Shown here piece by piece: positions 1 through 8,290 of a stretch of 64,000 nt of DNA; the first letter of the stretch is position 1, and every line of letters begins with the position of its first letter. Position numbers and translations under genes: made by a program. Source of the DNA: CAJBVG01 sp943371425 (lineage in GTDB: Bacteria; Bacteroidota; Bacteroidia; Sphingobacteriales; Sphingobacteriaceae); assembly GCA_943371425.1 (NCBI GenBank), contig CALRUR010000001.1, forward strand, positions 186,001 to 250,000. Reading direction: 5' to 3'. A model generated the notes under the pieces. It was not told the DNA's origin. It saw only the letters and a list, made by a program, of their open reading frames with translations, and did no database searches.

Positions 1-893
1 ACCACCAACTGATATACTCCTGCATCTAAATCAGCTGTGCTTAGTTGAATGTGCTGCTTACCGGCAGTTAAATATTGATCTTGTTTAAATACAATTCTAC
101 CATCCATATTCATAATATAAATTTTCACATCTGATGAATGTGCTTGGTAAAAGTCTACATTAATTTCATCTACTGATGGGTTCGGGTATAAAGATGCTTG
201 TATTAAATCATCCACAGATTGAAGTCCTGTAGTTGCTCCAAAGAAACTTAGTTCATCAACATATAAAATGGTTCCAACTGGTGCAGTAGTTAAAGAAGCA
301 GTATCAAAACCAAAAACAGAAGTAGTGCTAATAACTATGATAGCCGTATCGGGTACATCATTGGTTGCATACACAATGTCAACTGTAAAAGGTGTAAAGC
401 TCGACTTGTTTGATAAGGTTGCAATACCCCCTCCAATTACATTTAAAGTACCTATGGTAGAATCATATTTAGTTAAGGCTACAGAAACAATGCCCGAATC
501 GGGTGCATTGCCTTGCGCATATTTATAAAAGCCTCTCAACTCTGTTGGCCTACCGCCAGAAATTGCAAAACCTGGTTTAATGTTTACATTTTGCAAATCA
601 AGTTCTCCAGTAATCATTATACCTGGTACACCTGTAGTATCGCCTGCATTTTGTGCATAAGATTCTAATTTTGCAGAATAGGTTCCTGCAACTTTATCAG
701 TTCCTCTCGAAACATTTGCTCTAGGCAAGCCTCCCGATCCTAATAATAAGGAAGCATAGTTTGAAGTTACATATCCTTGTGGTTCATAAAAGAACAATAA
801 ATTTGTCCATGTTTCAAAACCACCATTTTGTACCGTTTGTGCAAAAGATTTGCTTCCAATTAATAAAGCAATAAGTAGTAAATATTTTTTCAT
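1..893 (-). CDS. Secreted T9SS-sorted protein, 3' end outside window
   Basis: The reading frame starts at the ATG at 893 and is still open at base 1, giving 297 codons. The N-terminus (MKKYLLLIALLIGSKSFAQ) is a signal peptide ending in an AQ-type cleavage site. A region beginning with NGGFETW and including SAKLES and a GRPTELRGFYKY stretch resembles the PCMD-type carbohydrate-binding domains of Bacteroidota; that assignment is tentative. Near the window edge the motif LYPNPSVDEINVDF opens a type A type IX secretion C-terminal sorting domain, followed by strands ending in DLDAGVYQLVV. Only about the last 10-20 residues should be missing. It is probably exported through the outer membrane by T9SS and held on the surface or released. 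The substrate is unknown. Confidence 0.85.
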   Translation of the reverse strand, partial: MKKYLLLIALLIGSKSFAQTVQNGGFETWTNLLFFYEPQGYVTSNYASLLLGSGGLPRANVSRGTDKVAGTYSAKLESYAQNAGDTTGVPGIMITGELDLQNVNIKPGFAISGGRPTELRGFYKYAQGNAPDSGIVSVALTKYDSTIGTLNVIGGGIATLSNKSSFTPFTVDIVYATNDVPDTAIIVISTTSVFGFDTASLTTAPVGTILYVDELSFFGATTGLQSVDDLIQASLYPNPSVDEINVDFYQAHSSDVKIYIMNMDGRIVFKQDQYLTAGKQHIQLSTADLDAGVYQLV

Positions 894-921
894 AATTAAA
901 TTTATACAGCATCAAATATAC

Positions 922-951
922 AAAAAAAGCCCTCCAAAAAGATGGAGAGCT
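922..951 (-). terminator. Rho-independent terminator of the outer-membrane protein gene
   Basis: On the minus strand an AGCTCTCCA / TGGAGGGCT hairpin with a six-base loop is followed by a run of seven T. It lies just after the stop of the gene at 982-2007 and before the next minus-strand start at 893, so it ends the sigma-factor operon. Confidence 0.75.
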
Positions 952-981
952 CTACGCATTTATTTATTCATCAAACCTCTA

Positions 982-2007
982 CTAGTCTAATCCGAAGGTT
1001 AATCCTACACAGAATGTGTTTAAATCTGGACCTTCATTGCTATTGAACACACTTTGTGGGTAATATTTACCGTATATTCCTATGCTTCCGTAATGTACTC
1101 TACCTATAAATCCGTAGCGTAATTCGTTTAAGTTGAAAGCATCGTTCACTTTGGTTTTACCTTTTTCTTCGCTTATTTGTTTTAATCTACCGTTTATTAA
1201 GTATCCTAATTCAACACCACCCGATACTCCAATTCTTTTACCGTTATTCAATTCGTTCGATTGGAAGTGTAACATCACTGGCAAGGTTGCATAACGTGCT
1301 AACAATTTATTTTTAGTGAAATCAATTGCTTTTCCGTTTGTTGAATCTTGATACATGGTGAACTTTGGAGCATTTGATCTTAATGAACTATCGCCAGCTA
1401 ATCTGTAGTTATTCCAGTCTAAACCTAAACCTACCGAAAGTCTTACGTTCTCTTTGTAAATATTGAAGTAGTGATTGTAAGTTAAGTTAACGTTTGTTGA
1501 TTTACCATTTACTAAATTCAATCCTTGGTTTGCAGCTGATAAACTTGTTGATCCGTTTTCTAACAATCCGTTATAACCAATTGAGAATTCTAAACTTCCT
1601 TCGTGTTTTTTATCATCATCATTATCTGCATAACTGTTCGATTTTTTGTCTGCCTCGTAATCGCCTGTTGAATCTTTCTCCATGTAAATTTTTTCGATTT
1701 TAGGTTCACCAATTACAACGATTCTAGTTTTACCAACTTTAATTTCAGTTGTATCTGTTTTACGCGATCCCGAATCTACTGTTGGGTATGATGCATCTAA
1801 CTTCAACTCATTTGCTGCATAAAATTCTGTTACCACTTCTTTTTGTTTATTTACATATCCTGCAACAACATCAATTGGGTCTAAGTTTACTACATAAGCA
1901 ATTGCTTCTTTAGTTTGGTTGATAGCTTTAACTGCTTTGCTTTGTGCGTACACGCTTGAAGTGAATACTCCTGTCACTAATCCAAGCACTAAAATTGACT
2001 TTTTCAT
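982..2007 (-). CDS. Outer-membrane beta-barrel protein of a sigma-factor operon
   Basis: A 341-residue protein with a clear signal peptide (MKKSILVLGLVTGVFTSSVYAQ). The middle holds a polar, acidic stretch (around residues 100-125, rich in D, K, S and N). From about residue 135 onward there are alternating amphipathic strands (SLEFSIGYNGLLENG, NVNLTYNHYF, VRLSVGLGLDWNNY) ending in FCVGLTFGLD, a typical porin-like barrel terminus with an aromatic residue near the end. It is the last gene of the unit sigma, anti-sigma, this gene, with a 42-bp gap. This is a common Bacteroidota arrangement in which a sigma factor controls an envelope protein. The cargo or ligand is not recognisable. Confidence 0.75.
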   Translation of the reverse strand: MKKSILVLGLVTGVFTSSVYAQSKAVKAINQTKEAIAYVVNLDPIDVVAGYVNKQKEVVTEFYAANELKLDASYPTVDSGSRKTDTTEIKVGKTRIVVIGEPKIEKIYMEKDSTGDYEADKKSNSYADNDDDKKHEGSLEFSIGYNGLLENGSTSLSAANQGLNLVNGKSTNVNLTYNHYFNIYKENVRLSVGLGLDWNNYRLAGDSSLRSNAPKFTMYQDSTNGKAIDFTKNKLLARYATLPVMLHFQSNELNNGKRIGVSGGVELGYLINGRLKQISEEKGKTKVNDAFNLNELRYGFIGRVHYGSIGIYGKYYPQSVFNSNEGPDLNTFCVGLTFGLD

Positions 2008-2049
2008 AATACTAATTCATTAGGTTGTTAATATTTTTTAATTTCTTAA

Positions 2050-2847
2050 TTATCTGTTTGTATTTTTTGTTCTACTAAATTTGATGATGCCTAAATCCAC
2101 TTCGTATTTCTTTCTCAATCCACCATCTTCTTTTTTTGTTTCATTAATAGCTACTAAATTCGACTCTTCATTTCCACTTACTTTTTTAGCTACATAGTTT
2201 AACATTTCTACTACACCTATTTCTTTTTTAGATCCTGTATTGCTTGCCACATTTACAGAAGGTGCTGGAACTGGTACCGGCTTAATAACTTGCCTTTTGT
2301 TTTCTGGTTCCATTATAGGAGTGTTTCTATTTGTTTCTACTTTCTCTTCTAATTTTTTCAAGAGTTCTATCGCTTGTTTTTCTTCTTGTGTGCGATTTTC
2401 TATTTTTAATTTAGAATTTAAGTTTCCTTGTTTTTTTATGCCTTTCGAAGAACGAGTAGTACGACTTTTGATCTCAACTACATCTACTAGACGTTCGTCT
2501 TTTGAAATTGGTTGCACAGGTTCGATAATTTTTTCAACTTTTTTTGAATTGATACTATCTATACTTGCAACTCCCTTGTTTTTATTAGCGTTTGCGAGGT
2601 TTGCATTTTCTTGTGTAGCTGTTTCGTTACCAAAGAAATTTAATTGATATAAACCAACCGACATTACTAATAATACCGATGCAGCAATTGATAAACGTGC
2701 TACCCAAGTAATCACAATTCCTTTTTTGTTCTTATCCAGTTCTTTTTCTATTCCCATCCAAACACGCTCTGTTGGTTGCATCTCTGCCTCTTCAAAAGCA
2801 TTTTTAAATAAGTTGTCGAACTCTTCGTTTTTATCTGAGTGCTTCAT
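2050..2847 (-). CDS. Probable membrane-bound anti-sigma factor
   Basis: The chosen ATG at 2847 (MKHSDKNEEFDNLF) gives 265 residues and overlaps the end of the upstream sigma gene by 17 bp. A longer reading frame to 2928 would lie almost wholly inside the sigma gene and is not supported. The first 45 residues look like the cytoplasmic sigma-binding segment of Bacteroidota anti-sigma proteins (PTERVWMGIEKELDKNK). One transmembrane helix follows (WVARLSIAASVLLVMSVGLY). The rest is a long, lysine-rich, low-complexity periplasmic part with a proline-rich patch (VIKPVPVPAPSVNV). No enzymatic motif is visible. The role rests on topology and neighbours. Confidence 0.7.
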   Translation of the reverse strand: MKHSDKNEEFDNLFKNAFEEAEMQPTERVWMGIEKELDKNKKGIVITWVARLSIAASVLLVMSVGLYQLNFFGNETATQENANLANANKNKGVASIDSINSKKVEKIIEPVQPISKDERLVDVVEIKSRTTRSSKGIKKQGNLNSKLKIENRTQEEKQAIELLKKLEEKVETNRNTPIMEPENKRQVIKPVPVPAPSVNVASNTGSKKEIGVVEMLNYVAKKVSGNEESNLVAINETKKEDGGLRKKYEVDLGIIKFSRTKNTNR

Positions 2848-3403
2848 GATGATTGCCCTCCATTTTTTTAATGTTTTCTTGCAAAATTGCTCTTGCTCTC
2901 GCAAGTTGTGATTTTGATGTCCCCTCACTAATTCCCAGCTCTTGTGCTATTTCTTTATGTGAGAAACCCTCTATGGCATACATGTTAAATATTAAACGGT
3001 AGCCTGGTGATAAGTTTCTAATTAAGGTTAAAAGATCATTCATATTTAATCGGGCTAATTGATTTTCTTGAACCGGACTTTCTGGTGCATGATCTAAATC
3101 AACCACCGGAAACATTCTCGCATTTTTACGGTAAAACTCAATTGAGGTATTTACCATAATTCTGCGTACCCATCCTTCAAATGAACCCTCTCCTTTATAA
3201 TCTTTTAATTTTTCAAAGACCTTTACAAAAGCTACCTGTAACATATCCTCTGCCTCAAAATTATCCTTTGCATACCTCGCACACACTACCAGCATTTTAG
3301 AGGCATACTGCTTGTACAGCAACTCTTGGGATTTTCTTTTCCCTTGTTTACTGCCCTCGATTATTTCTTCGAGGCTTAGCTTATGTCCCAATTGTAAGCT
3401 CAT
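2831..3403 (-). CDS. ECF-family RNA polymerase sigma factor
   Basis: A 190-residue sigma-70-type factor of the extracytoplasmic-function class. Region 2 is seen around residues 25-95 (YKQYASKMLVVCARYAKDN, EDMLQVAFVKVFEKL, FEGWVRRIMVNTSIEFYRK). Region 4 is around 125-180 (LSPGYRLIFNMYAIEGFSHKE, ELGISEGTSKSQLARARAIL). It directs RNA polymerase to a dedicated promoter set when released by its anti-sigma partner, encoded with a 17-bp overlap just downstream. The start is an ATG; the 182-bp space to the divergent parD gene should hold its promoter, but no convincing TAnnTTTG box was found there. Confidence 0.9.
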   Translation of the reverse strand: MSLQLGHKLSLEEIIEGSKQGKRKSQELLYKQYASKMLVVCARYAKDNFEAEDMLQVAFVKVFEKLKDYKGEGSFEGWVRRIMVNTSIEFYRKNARMFPVVDLDHAPESPVQENQLARLNMNDLLTLIRNLSPGYRLIFNMYAIEGFSHKEIAQELGISEGTSKSQLARARAILQENIKKMEGNHHEALR

Positions 3404-3543
3404 TGTACTGTGTAGATGATCGTATTAAGGTTTTGGTTGCATGGAAGATACAAAATAATTACAAGCTTACTTATCTCCCTCATTATCAGTATATTTTAAA
3501 TCAATAATATCGAATTTTAATTTATTCAATGAAAAAAAGCATA

Positions 3544-3568
3544 AAAGTTACCAATAATTGGTAACTTT
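3544..3568. promoter_or_regulatory. Perfect inverted repeat, probable ParD operator
   Basis: Two exact 11-bp arms (AAAGTTACCAA and its complement) separated by TAA end 17 bases before the parD start codon. ParD-type antitoxins repress their own operon through such dyads. A TAACTTTA string inside the right arm (3563-3570) is close to the -7 consensus TAnnTTTG, so repressor binding could cover the promoter. Confidence 0.65.
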
Positions 3569-3585
3569 AAATAAATGATACAATT

Positions 3586-3837
3586 ATGGGACGAAACACC
3601 TCTATTTCTTTAGGAGATTATTTTGAAAGCTTTGTAGAGAAAAGCATAAAAGAAGGTCGCTTTAAAAATGCAAGTGAAGTTCTTAGAGCAGGGCTCAGGC
3701 TATTGGAAGAAGAAGAAAGCAAAATTATTGCTTTGAAAAATGCTATTAATGAAGGCCTCAACAGTGGAAAGGCTGATGACTTTAAGCCGGCAGAGCACCT
3801 TACTTCTTTAAAATCGAAAAGAAAATCAAATGGCTAA
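3586..3837 (+). CDS. parD: ParD-type antitoxin of a type II toxin-antitoxin pair
   Basis: An 83-residue protein that opens MGRNTSISLGDYFESFVEK and continues GRFKNASEVLRAGLRLLEEEE. This is the ribbon-helix-helix DNA-binding pattern of the ParD/CC2985 family. The C-terminal half is the charged, flexible part that wraps the toxin. It overlaps the downstream toxin gene by 8 bp, so the two are translationally coupled, and a perfect dyad lies just upstream for autoregulation. Start: ATG at 3586. Confidence 0.9.
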   Translation: MGRNTSISLGDYFESFVEKSIKEGRFKNASEVLRAGLRLLEEEESKIIALKNAINEGLNSGKADDFKPAEHLTSLKSKRKSNG

Positions 3838-4123
3838 GTTTCATTTTACAAACAAAGCCGTTGAAGACCTTTCAGAAATTTGGAATTATACCTTTGATAA
3901 TTGGTCAGAAAACCAAGCCGATAAATATTATGAAATATTAATAGAGGCATGCAAAGAACTTGCAGCAAAACCCAAATTAGGATATCATTATGACCTAATC
4001 ACTAAAAACATTTTAGGTTACAAAACTGGTAAGCACATCATTTTTTACAGAGTTTTATCTGAAAATGAAATTGAAATCATCAGAATTTTACATGAAATGA
4101 TGGATCTGAAAAGAAGGCTTTAA
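3830..4123 (+). CDS. parE: ParE/RelE-superfamily toxin
   Basis: A 97-residue protein with the ParE layout: FTNKAVEDLSEIWNYTFDNWSENQADKYYEIL, then KPKLGYHYDLITKNILGYKTGKHIIFYRV and a C-terminal IEIIRILHEMMDLKRRL. Several ParE toxins inhibit DNA gyrase, while RelE relatives cleave mRNA on the ribosome. The sequence resembles ParE more (W-Y helix hairpin and ILHEMMD end), but the target is inferred. The gene starts inside the parD stop region with an 8-bp overlap. Confidence 0.88.
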   Translation: MAKFHFTNKAVEDLSEIWNYTFDNWSENQADKYYEILIEACKELAAKPKLGYHYDLITKNILGYKTGKHIIFYRVLSENEIEIIRILHEMMDLKRRL

Positions 4124-4242
4124 TTCGCGAATAGCATAATTGCTGATGTACATTGTACCAAGGAACATTCCCTATACAAATCAACGTAATAACTAATAAC
4201 TCAATTACCCAATACACAACACCTAAATTCAGCAATAAATGC

Positions 4243-4250
4243 TATTTTTG
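4243..4250 (+). promoter_or_regulatory. -7 box TATTTTTG of icmF
   Basis: An exact match to the Bacteroidota -7 consensus TAnnTTTG, 32 bases before the ATG at 4283. Transcription from it would begin around 4255-4258. That leaves almost no leader for the alternative GTG start at 4259 and favours the ATG at 4283. No TTG -33 element is obvious. Confidence 0.5.
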
Positions 4251-4282
4251 CTAGATTAGTGACCACAACCATATACACAAAC

Positions 4283-7200
4283 ATGGAAGCAATAGAAGTT
4301 TACAAACCCAAACACAAAGTACGTTTCGTTACCGCAGCCTCATTATTCGATGGGCACGACGCCACCATAAATATAATGAGAAGGATCCTTCAGGCTTCTG
4401 GTGCGGAAGTAATACATTTAGGACATAATCGCTCGGTAGACGAGGTAGTGAATTGTGCGATACAAGAAGATGTGCAAGGTATTGCCATGACTTCTTATCA
4501 AGGTGGACACAACGAATACTTTAAATACATGTACGACCTTTTGAAAGAGAAGGGTGCGGGGCATATCAAAATATTTGCAGGCGGTGGTGGAGTTATACTA
4601 CCAACGGAAATTGAAGATTTACAGAAATACGGCATCGCGCGTATTTACTCGCCGGATGATGGTCGTACGATGGGCCTACAAGGCATGATTAACGACATGA
4701 TGGTGCAATGCGATTTCCCCACTAAAAGTTCGTTGAACGGTGAGCTGAAACAAATTGTACATAAAGATCCTGCAAAAATAGCGCATGCCATTACAGTTGC
4801 CGAAAATTTACCTGCCGAAGCTGAGAAGTTTTTGGAAGAGGTAAAAAAGATGATTGGGCTGAAACGCATTCCTGTACTAGGTATTACAGGAACTGGTGGT
4901 GCAGGTAAATCATCTTTAGTAGATGAATTAGTGCGTAGGTATTTAAATGATTTTGAAAATAAAAGTATTGCCATTATATCTGTTGATCCATCCAAAAGAA
5001 AAACAGGAGGAGCCTTATTGGGAGATAGAATTAGAATGAATTCTATTAACAACCCAAGAGTGTACATGCGCTCATTGGCAACAAGGCAAGCAAATTTGGC
5101 TCTATCAAAATACGTACAAGAAGCTATTGATATTTGCAAAGCAGCAGCCTACGATTTAATAATTGTAGAAACTTCTGGTATAGGACAAAGTGATACAGAA
5201 ATTACTGAACATTGCGATGTTTCTTTATATGTAATGACACCAGAGTTTGGTGCTGCAACACAATTAGAAAAAATCGACATGTTAGATTTTGCCGATTTAG
5301 TTGCCATCAATAAATTCGATAAACGTGGAGCATTAGATGCGATACGCGATGTAAAAAAACAATACCGCCGTAACCATCAGAAGTTTGATGCGAGCGATGA
5401 TGACATTCCTGTATACGGAACCATGGCTTCGCAGTTTAACGATCCAGGGATGAATGCATTGTATTATGCATTAATGACAACCTTAACAGATAGAACTGGT
5501 GTAGAGTTTACCTCACACTTAAATCTATTAAAAGGAAATTCTGAAAAAATATACATCATACCACCAGATCGTACGCGTTACTTAGCAGAAATTGTAGAAG
5601 CGAATCACGATTACAAAACATGGGTAGCTGAGCAAGTAGACATTGCTCAAAAGATGTATCAACTAAAAGGCACCATCGACATACTTGAAAAAGAAAAGAA
5701 AGAAGATGGGATACAAACTTTAAAAGATTTATACAGCCACTACGAAGAAATTTTGCACCATGAGTGTAAGCGTTTATTAAAAGATTGGCCAGAAACAGTA
5801 AAGAGTTACAAAGAAGATTATTTCGTATTTAAAGTGCGCGATAAAGAAATTAAACAAGAACTATTTTACGAATCATTATCTAAACTTCGCATTCCAAAAA
5901 TATCTTTACCAACTTACCAAGCTTGGGGCGATATTTTAAAATGGTTATTAACTGAAAACGTTCCGGGAGAATTCCCATACGCAGCAGGTGTATTCCCGTT
6001 AAAAAGAGAAGGCGAAGATCCAACACGTATGTTTGCCGGCGAAGGCGGACCAGAGCGTACTAACAAACGTTTCCATTATGTTTCACTTGGCCAACCTGCA
6101 CACCGTTTATCTACAGCGTTTGACTCCGTAACTTTATACGGAGAAGACCCACATGTGCGCCCTGATATTTATGGAAAAATTGGAAACTCTGGGGTGAGCG
6201 TTGCAACTTTAGATGATGCTAAGAAATTATATTCTGGTTTCGATTTATGTAATCCAAGTACATCGGTATCTATGACCATTAACGGTCCGGCGCCAATGTT
6301 ATTAGGCTTCTTCATGAATGCAGCTATAGACCAACAATGCGAATTGTACATTAAGAAAAATGGATTAGAGGCTGAGGTGAAAAAGAAAATTGAAGAAATT
6401 TACAAAGCTAAAGGAATTGAAAGACCAACTTATCAAGGCGTTTTACCAGAAGGTAATAATGGCTTAGGGCTACTATTATTAGGTGTTACAGGCGATGAGG
6501 TATTACCAAAAGAAACCTATGAGCAAATAAAAGCGTATGCCATTTCAACGGTTAGAGGAACGGTACAAGCAGATATTTTAAAAGAGGATCAAGCACAAAA
6601 TACCTGTATTTTTTCTACTGAATTTGCGCTTAGAATGATGGGCGATATTCAACAATATTTCATCAATGAAAAAGTAAGAAACTTTTATTCAGTTTCTATT
6701 TCAGGTTACCATATTGCAGAGGCAGGTGCAAACCCTATTTCGCAATTGGCCTTTACCTTAAGTAACGGTTTTACATTTGTAGAATATTACCTAAGCAGAG
6801 GAATGAATATTGATGATTTTGCACCAAACTTATCCTTCTTCTTTTCGAACGGTATAGACCCTGAGTACTCAGTAATTGGAAGGGTTTCACGCCGAATTTG
6901 GTCGAAGGCTATTAAGTACAAATACAAAGGAAACGATCGCTCGCAGAAATTGAAATACCATATTCAAACATCGGGTAGATCTTTACATGCGCAGGAAATT
7001 GATTTCAATGATATAAGAACCACTTTACAAGCATTGTATGCGATATACGATAACTGTAATTCTTTACACACCAATGCTTACGACGAAGCGATTACTACTC
7101 CTACAGAAGAATCGGTGCGTAGAGCAATGGCCATACAGTTAATTATAAACAGAGAATTAGGGTTAGCGAAAAACGAAAACCCAATACAAGGTTCGTTTAT

Positions 7201-7654
7201 TATAGAAGAATTAACAGACCTTGTAGAAGAAGCTGTGTTAGCAGAATTCAAACGTATATCAGACAGAGGTGGAGTGTTAGGTGCGATGGAAACCATGTAC
7301 CAACGCGGTAAAATTCAAGAAGAATCGTTGTATTACGAAACCTTAAAACACAACGGTGATTTCCCAATTATTGGGGTGAACACTTTCTTAAATAAAAAGG
7401 GTTCTCCTACTATTGTACCGTCGGAAGTAATACGTGCTACAGAAGAAGAAAAGCAATACCAAATAAAAGCATTAAAAGAATTCCAAGATCGTAATGCTGA
7501 TAAATCTGCAGCAGCTTTGAGCGAATTGAAAAAAGCAGCCATTGAAAACAAAAATATTTTTGAACAGCTAATGGAAGTTACAAAAGTTTGTTCATTGGGG
7601 CAGATTTCGAATTCGCTTTACCAGGTTGGGGGGCAGTATCGTCGAAATATGTAA
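4283..7654 (+). CDS. icmF: Fused isobutyryl-CoA mutase with G-protein chaperone (IcmF)
   Basis: A 1123-residue fusion that carries out B12-dependent carbon-skeleton rearrangement, isobutyryl-CoA to n-butyryl-CoA, and loads its own cofactor. Domains in order: cobalamin-binding (about 10-150, with SLFDGHDA carrying the cobalt-ligand His); MeaB-like GTPase (about 190-420, P-loop GTGGAGKSS near residue 200); and the TIM-barrel mutase with linker (about 540-1123). Specificity residues: methylmalonyl-CoA mutase has Tyr and Arg, whereas here Phe571 (AAGVFPLKRE) and Gln772 (DQAQNTCIFS) stand at those places, as in isobutyryl-CoA mutases. The roughly 55-residue insertion before TVRGTVQADILKED matches my recollection of IcmF from Cupriavidus-type bacteria. 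A GTG start at 4259 is possible but the promoter box argues for the ATG. The gene is often mislabelled methylmalonyl-CoA mutase. Confidence 0.93.
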   Translation: MEAIEVYKPKHKVRFVTAASLFDGHDATINIMRRILQASGAEVIHLGHNRSVDEVVNCAIQEDVQGIAMTSYQGGHNEYFKYMYDLLKEKGAGHIKIFAGGGGVILPTEIEDLQKYGIARIYSPDDGRTMGLQGMINDMMVQCDFPTKSSLNGELKQIVHKDPAKIAHAITVAENLPAEAEKFLEEVKKMIGLKRIPVLGITGTGGAGKSSLVDELVRRYLNDFENKSIAIISVDPSKRKTGGALLGDRIRMNSINNPRVYMRSLATRQANLALSKYVQEAIDICKAAAYDLIIVETSGIGQSDTEITEHCDVSLYVMTPEFGAATQLEKIDMLDFADLVAINKFDKRGALDAIRDVKKQYRRNHQKFDASDDDIPVYGTMASQFNDPGMNALYYALMTTLTDRTGVEFTSHLNLLKGNSEKIYIIPPDRTRYLAEIVEANHDYKTWVAEQVDIAQKMYQLKGTIDILEKEKKEDGIQTLKDLYSHYEEILHHECKRLLKDWPETVKSYKEDYFVFKVRDKEIKQELFYESLSKLRIPKISLPTYQAWGDILKWLLTENVPGEFPYAAGVFPLKREGEDPTRMFAGEGGPERTNKRFHYVSLGQPAHRLSTAFDSVTLYGEDPHVRPDIYGKIGNSGVSVATLDDAKKLYSGFDLCNPSTSVSMTINGPAPMLLGFFMNAAIDQQCELYIKKNGLEAEVKKKIEEIYKAKGIERPTYQGVLPEGNNGLGLLLLGVTGDEVLPKETYEQIKAYAISTVRGTVQADILKEDQAQNTCIFSTEFALRMMGDIQQYFINEKVRNFYSVSISGYHIAEAGANPISQLAFTLSNGFTFVEYYLSRGMNIDDFAPNLSFFFSNGIDPEYSVIGRVSRRIWSKAIKYKYKGNDRSQKLKYHIQTSGRSLHAQEIDFNDIRTTLQALYAIYDNCNSLHTNAYDEAITTPTEESVRRAMAIQLIINRELGLAKNENPIQGSFIIEELTDLVEEAVLAEFKRISDRGGVLGAMETMYQRGKIQEESLYYETLKHNGDFPIIGVNTFLNKKGSPTIVPSEVIRATEEEKQYQIKALKEFQDRNADKSAAALSELKKAAIENKNIFEQLMEVTKVCSLGQISNSLYQVGGQYRRNM

Positions 7655-7758
7655 ATGTGCAAATGCGTAAATGTGTAAATGTGTAAATTAGCGGGGAGCA
7701 GAGAGCGGGGAGCAAGGCGTTGCGAGTTTAGATATTAGATATTAGTCTTTAGTCTTTA
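7653..7758. repeat. Composite block of short tandem repeats after icmF
   Basis: Right after the icmF stop there are four octamers AAATGTGC/AAATGCGT/AAATGTGT/AAATGTGT (7653-7684). Next come two copies of GCGGGGAGCA four bases apart (7691-7700 and 7705-7714). Then follow two GATATTA heptamers (7731-7744) and two GTCTTTA heptamers (7745-7758). The last unit is the complement of the TAAAGAC heptamer found in the cco operon. The block lies between the stop codon and the terminator. Confidence 0.8.
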
Positions 7759-7763
7759 GAAAG

Positions 7764-7788
7764 GAGTCGGTTTGCACCGACTCTTTTT
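7764..7788 (+). terminator. Rho-independent terminator of icmF
   Basis: An eight-base-pair stem GAGTCGGT/ACCGACTC with loop TTGC, followed by a T run, lies at the end of the icmF transcript. The T run reaches into the stop codon of the convergent SRPBCC gene. Confidence 0.85.
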
Positions 7789-8218
7789 ATTTTTCAGCAA
7801 TTTCTTTAATTTTCTGATTCATCAATTCAAATCCTTTGCGAGTGTTGGTATCGATCATTTTAGAAAATATGGGAACCAATATTCCAGAGAATTTTTCGGA
7901 TTGAATTAAGGTGGTACTACCATCACTGTTTTTTATTAAAGTGAATTGATGTTCGCCATCAAATAAACCCTTTACCAATAATTTACCTTTCCACCTAAAT
8001 TCTTTAGCAGGCTCAAAAGCTAATAATACTGGAGTAAAGTTCATACCTTGTGCTTCTGGTGGTTCTATACGTGCATTAAATTTTTTACCTATTATCATCT
8101 CCCCTTCTATAGATTTAATAAAGGGATTCCAGTTTGGATAATTTTTAAAATCAGTTAAAATTGCCCATATTTTTTCGGGGCTTGCATTAATTTCAATTCT
8201 TGTTTCTAAATAGTTCAT
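7787..8218 (-). CDS. SRPBCC-domain protein (START/polyketide cyclase-like)
   Basis: From the ATG at 8218 the product is 143 residues: RIEINASPEKIWAILTDFKNYPNWNPFIKSIEG is the hallmark opening of the SRPBCC fold, a hydrophobic-pocket family that binds lipids or other hydrophobic ligands. The end, IQSEKFSGILVPIFSKMIDTNT...MNQKIKEIAEK, matches the C-terminal helix. The ligand is unknown. A longer frame from a TTG at 8242 is unlikely because a -7-like box sits over it. An FNR-like dyad lies upstream. The gene follows a Crp-type regulator on the same strand with a 72-bp gap, so it seems to have its own promoter. Confidence 0.8.
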   Translation of the reverse strand: MNYLETRIEINASPEKIWAILTDFKNYPNWNPFIKSIEGEMIIGKKFNARIEPPEAQGMNFTPVLLAFEPAKEFRWKGKLLVKGLFDGEHQFTLIKNSDGSTTLIQSEKFSGILVPIFSKMIDTNTRKGFELMNQKIKEIAEK

Positions 8219-8239
8219 ATTTGTATCTGTTTGTTGATA

Positions 8240-8283
8240 CAAAGATGGGTAGTCTAAAAATACTAGCTCTTGATATTTGTCAA
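8240..8283 (-). promoter_or_regulatory. FNR-like site and -7 box before the SRPBCC gene
   Basis: On the minus strand TTGAC-AAAT-ATCAA (8283-8270) matches the FNR/CRP-family consensus TTGAT-N4-ATCAA at nine of ten positions. A CATCTTTG string (8247-8240) is one base off the TAnnTTTG -7 box. The dyad centre is 36.5 bp from the end of the box, the same spacing as at the cco/globin and ccoI promoters. Confidence 0.5.
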
Positions 8284-8290
8284 GAAAAAT

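Noticed and set aside
2848..2928. Longer N-terminus for the anti-sigma gene
   Set aside because: The extra 27 codons lie within the sigma gene region 4 and show no conserved pattern; the ATG at 2847 starts the typical head.
4124..4242. Cobalamin riboswitch before icmF
   Set aside because: The 119 bases hold no B12-box-like sequence or long stem, and the promoter lies after them.
4259..4282. GTG start for icmF
   Set aside because: The exact -7 box at 4243-4250 puts transcription start at or beside this codon; the conserved sequence begins after the ATG at 4283.
4645..5139. 164-codon minus-strand frame inside icmF
   Set aside because: Pure shadow of the GTPase domain of IcmF, with the P-loop on the other strand.
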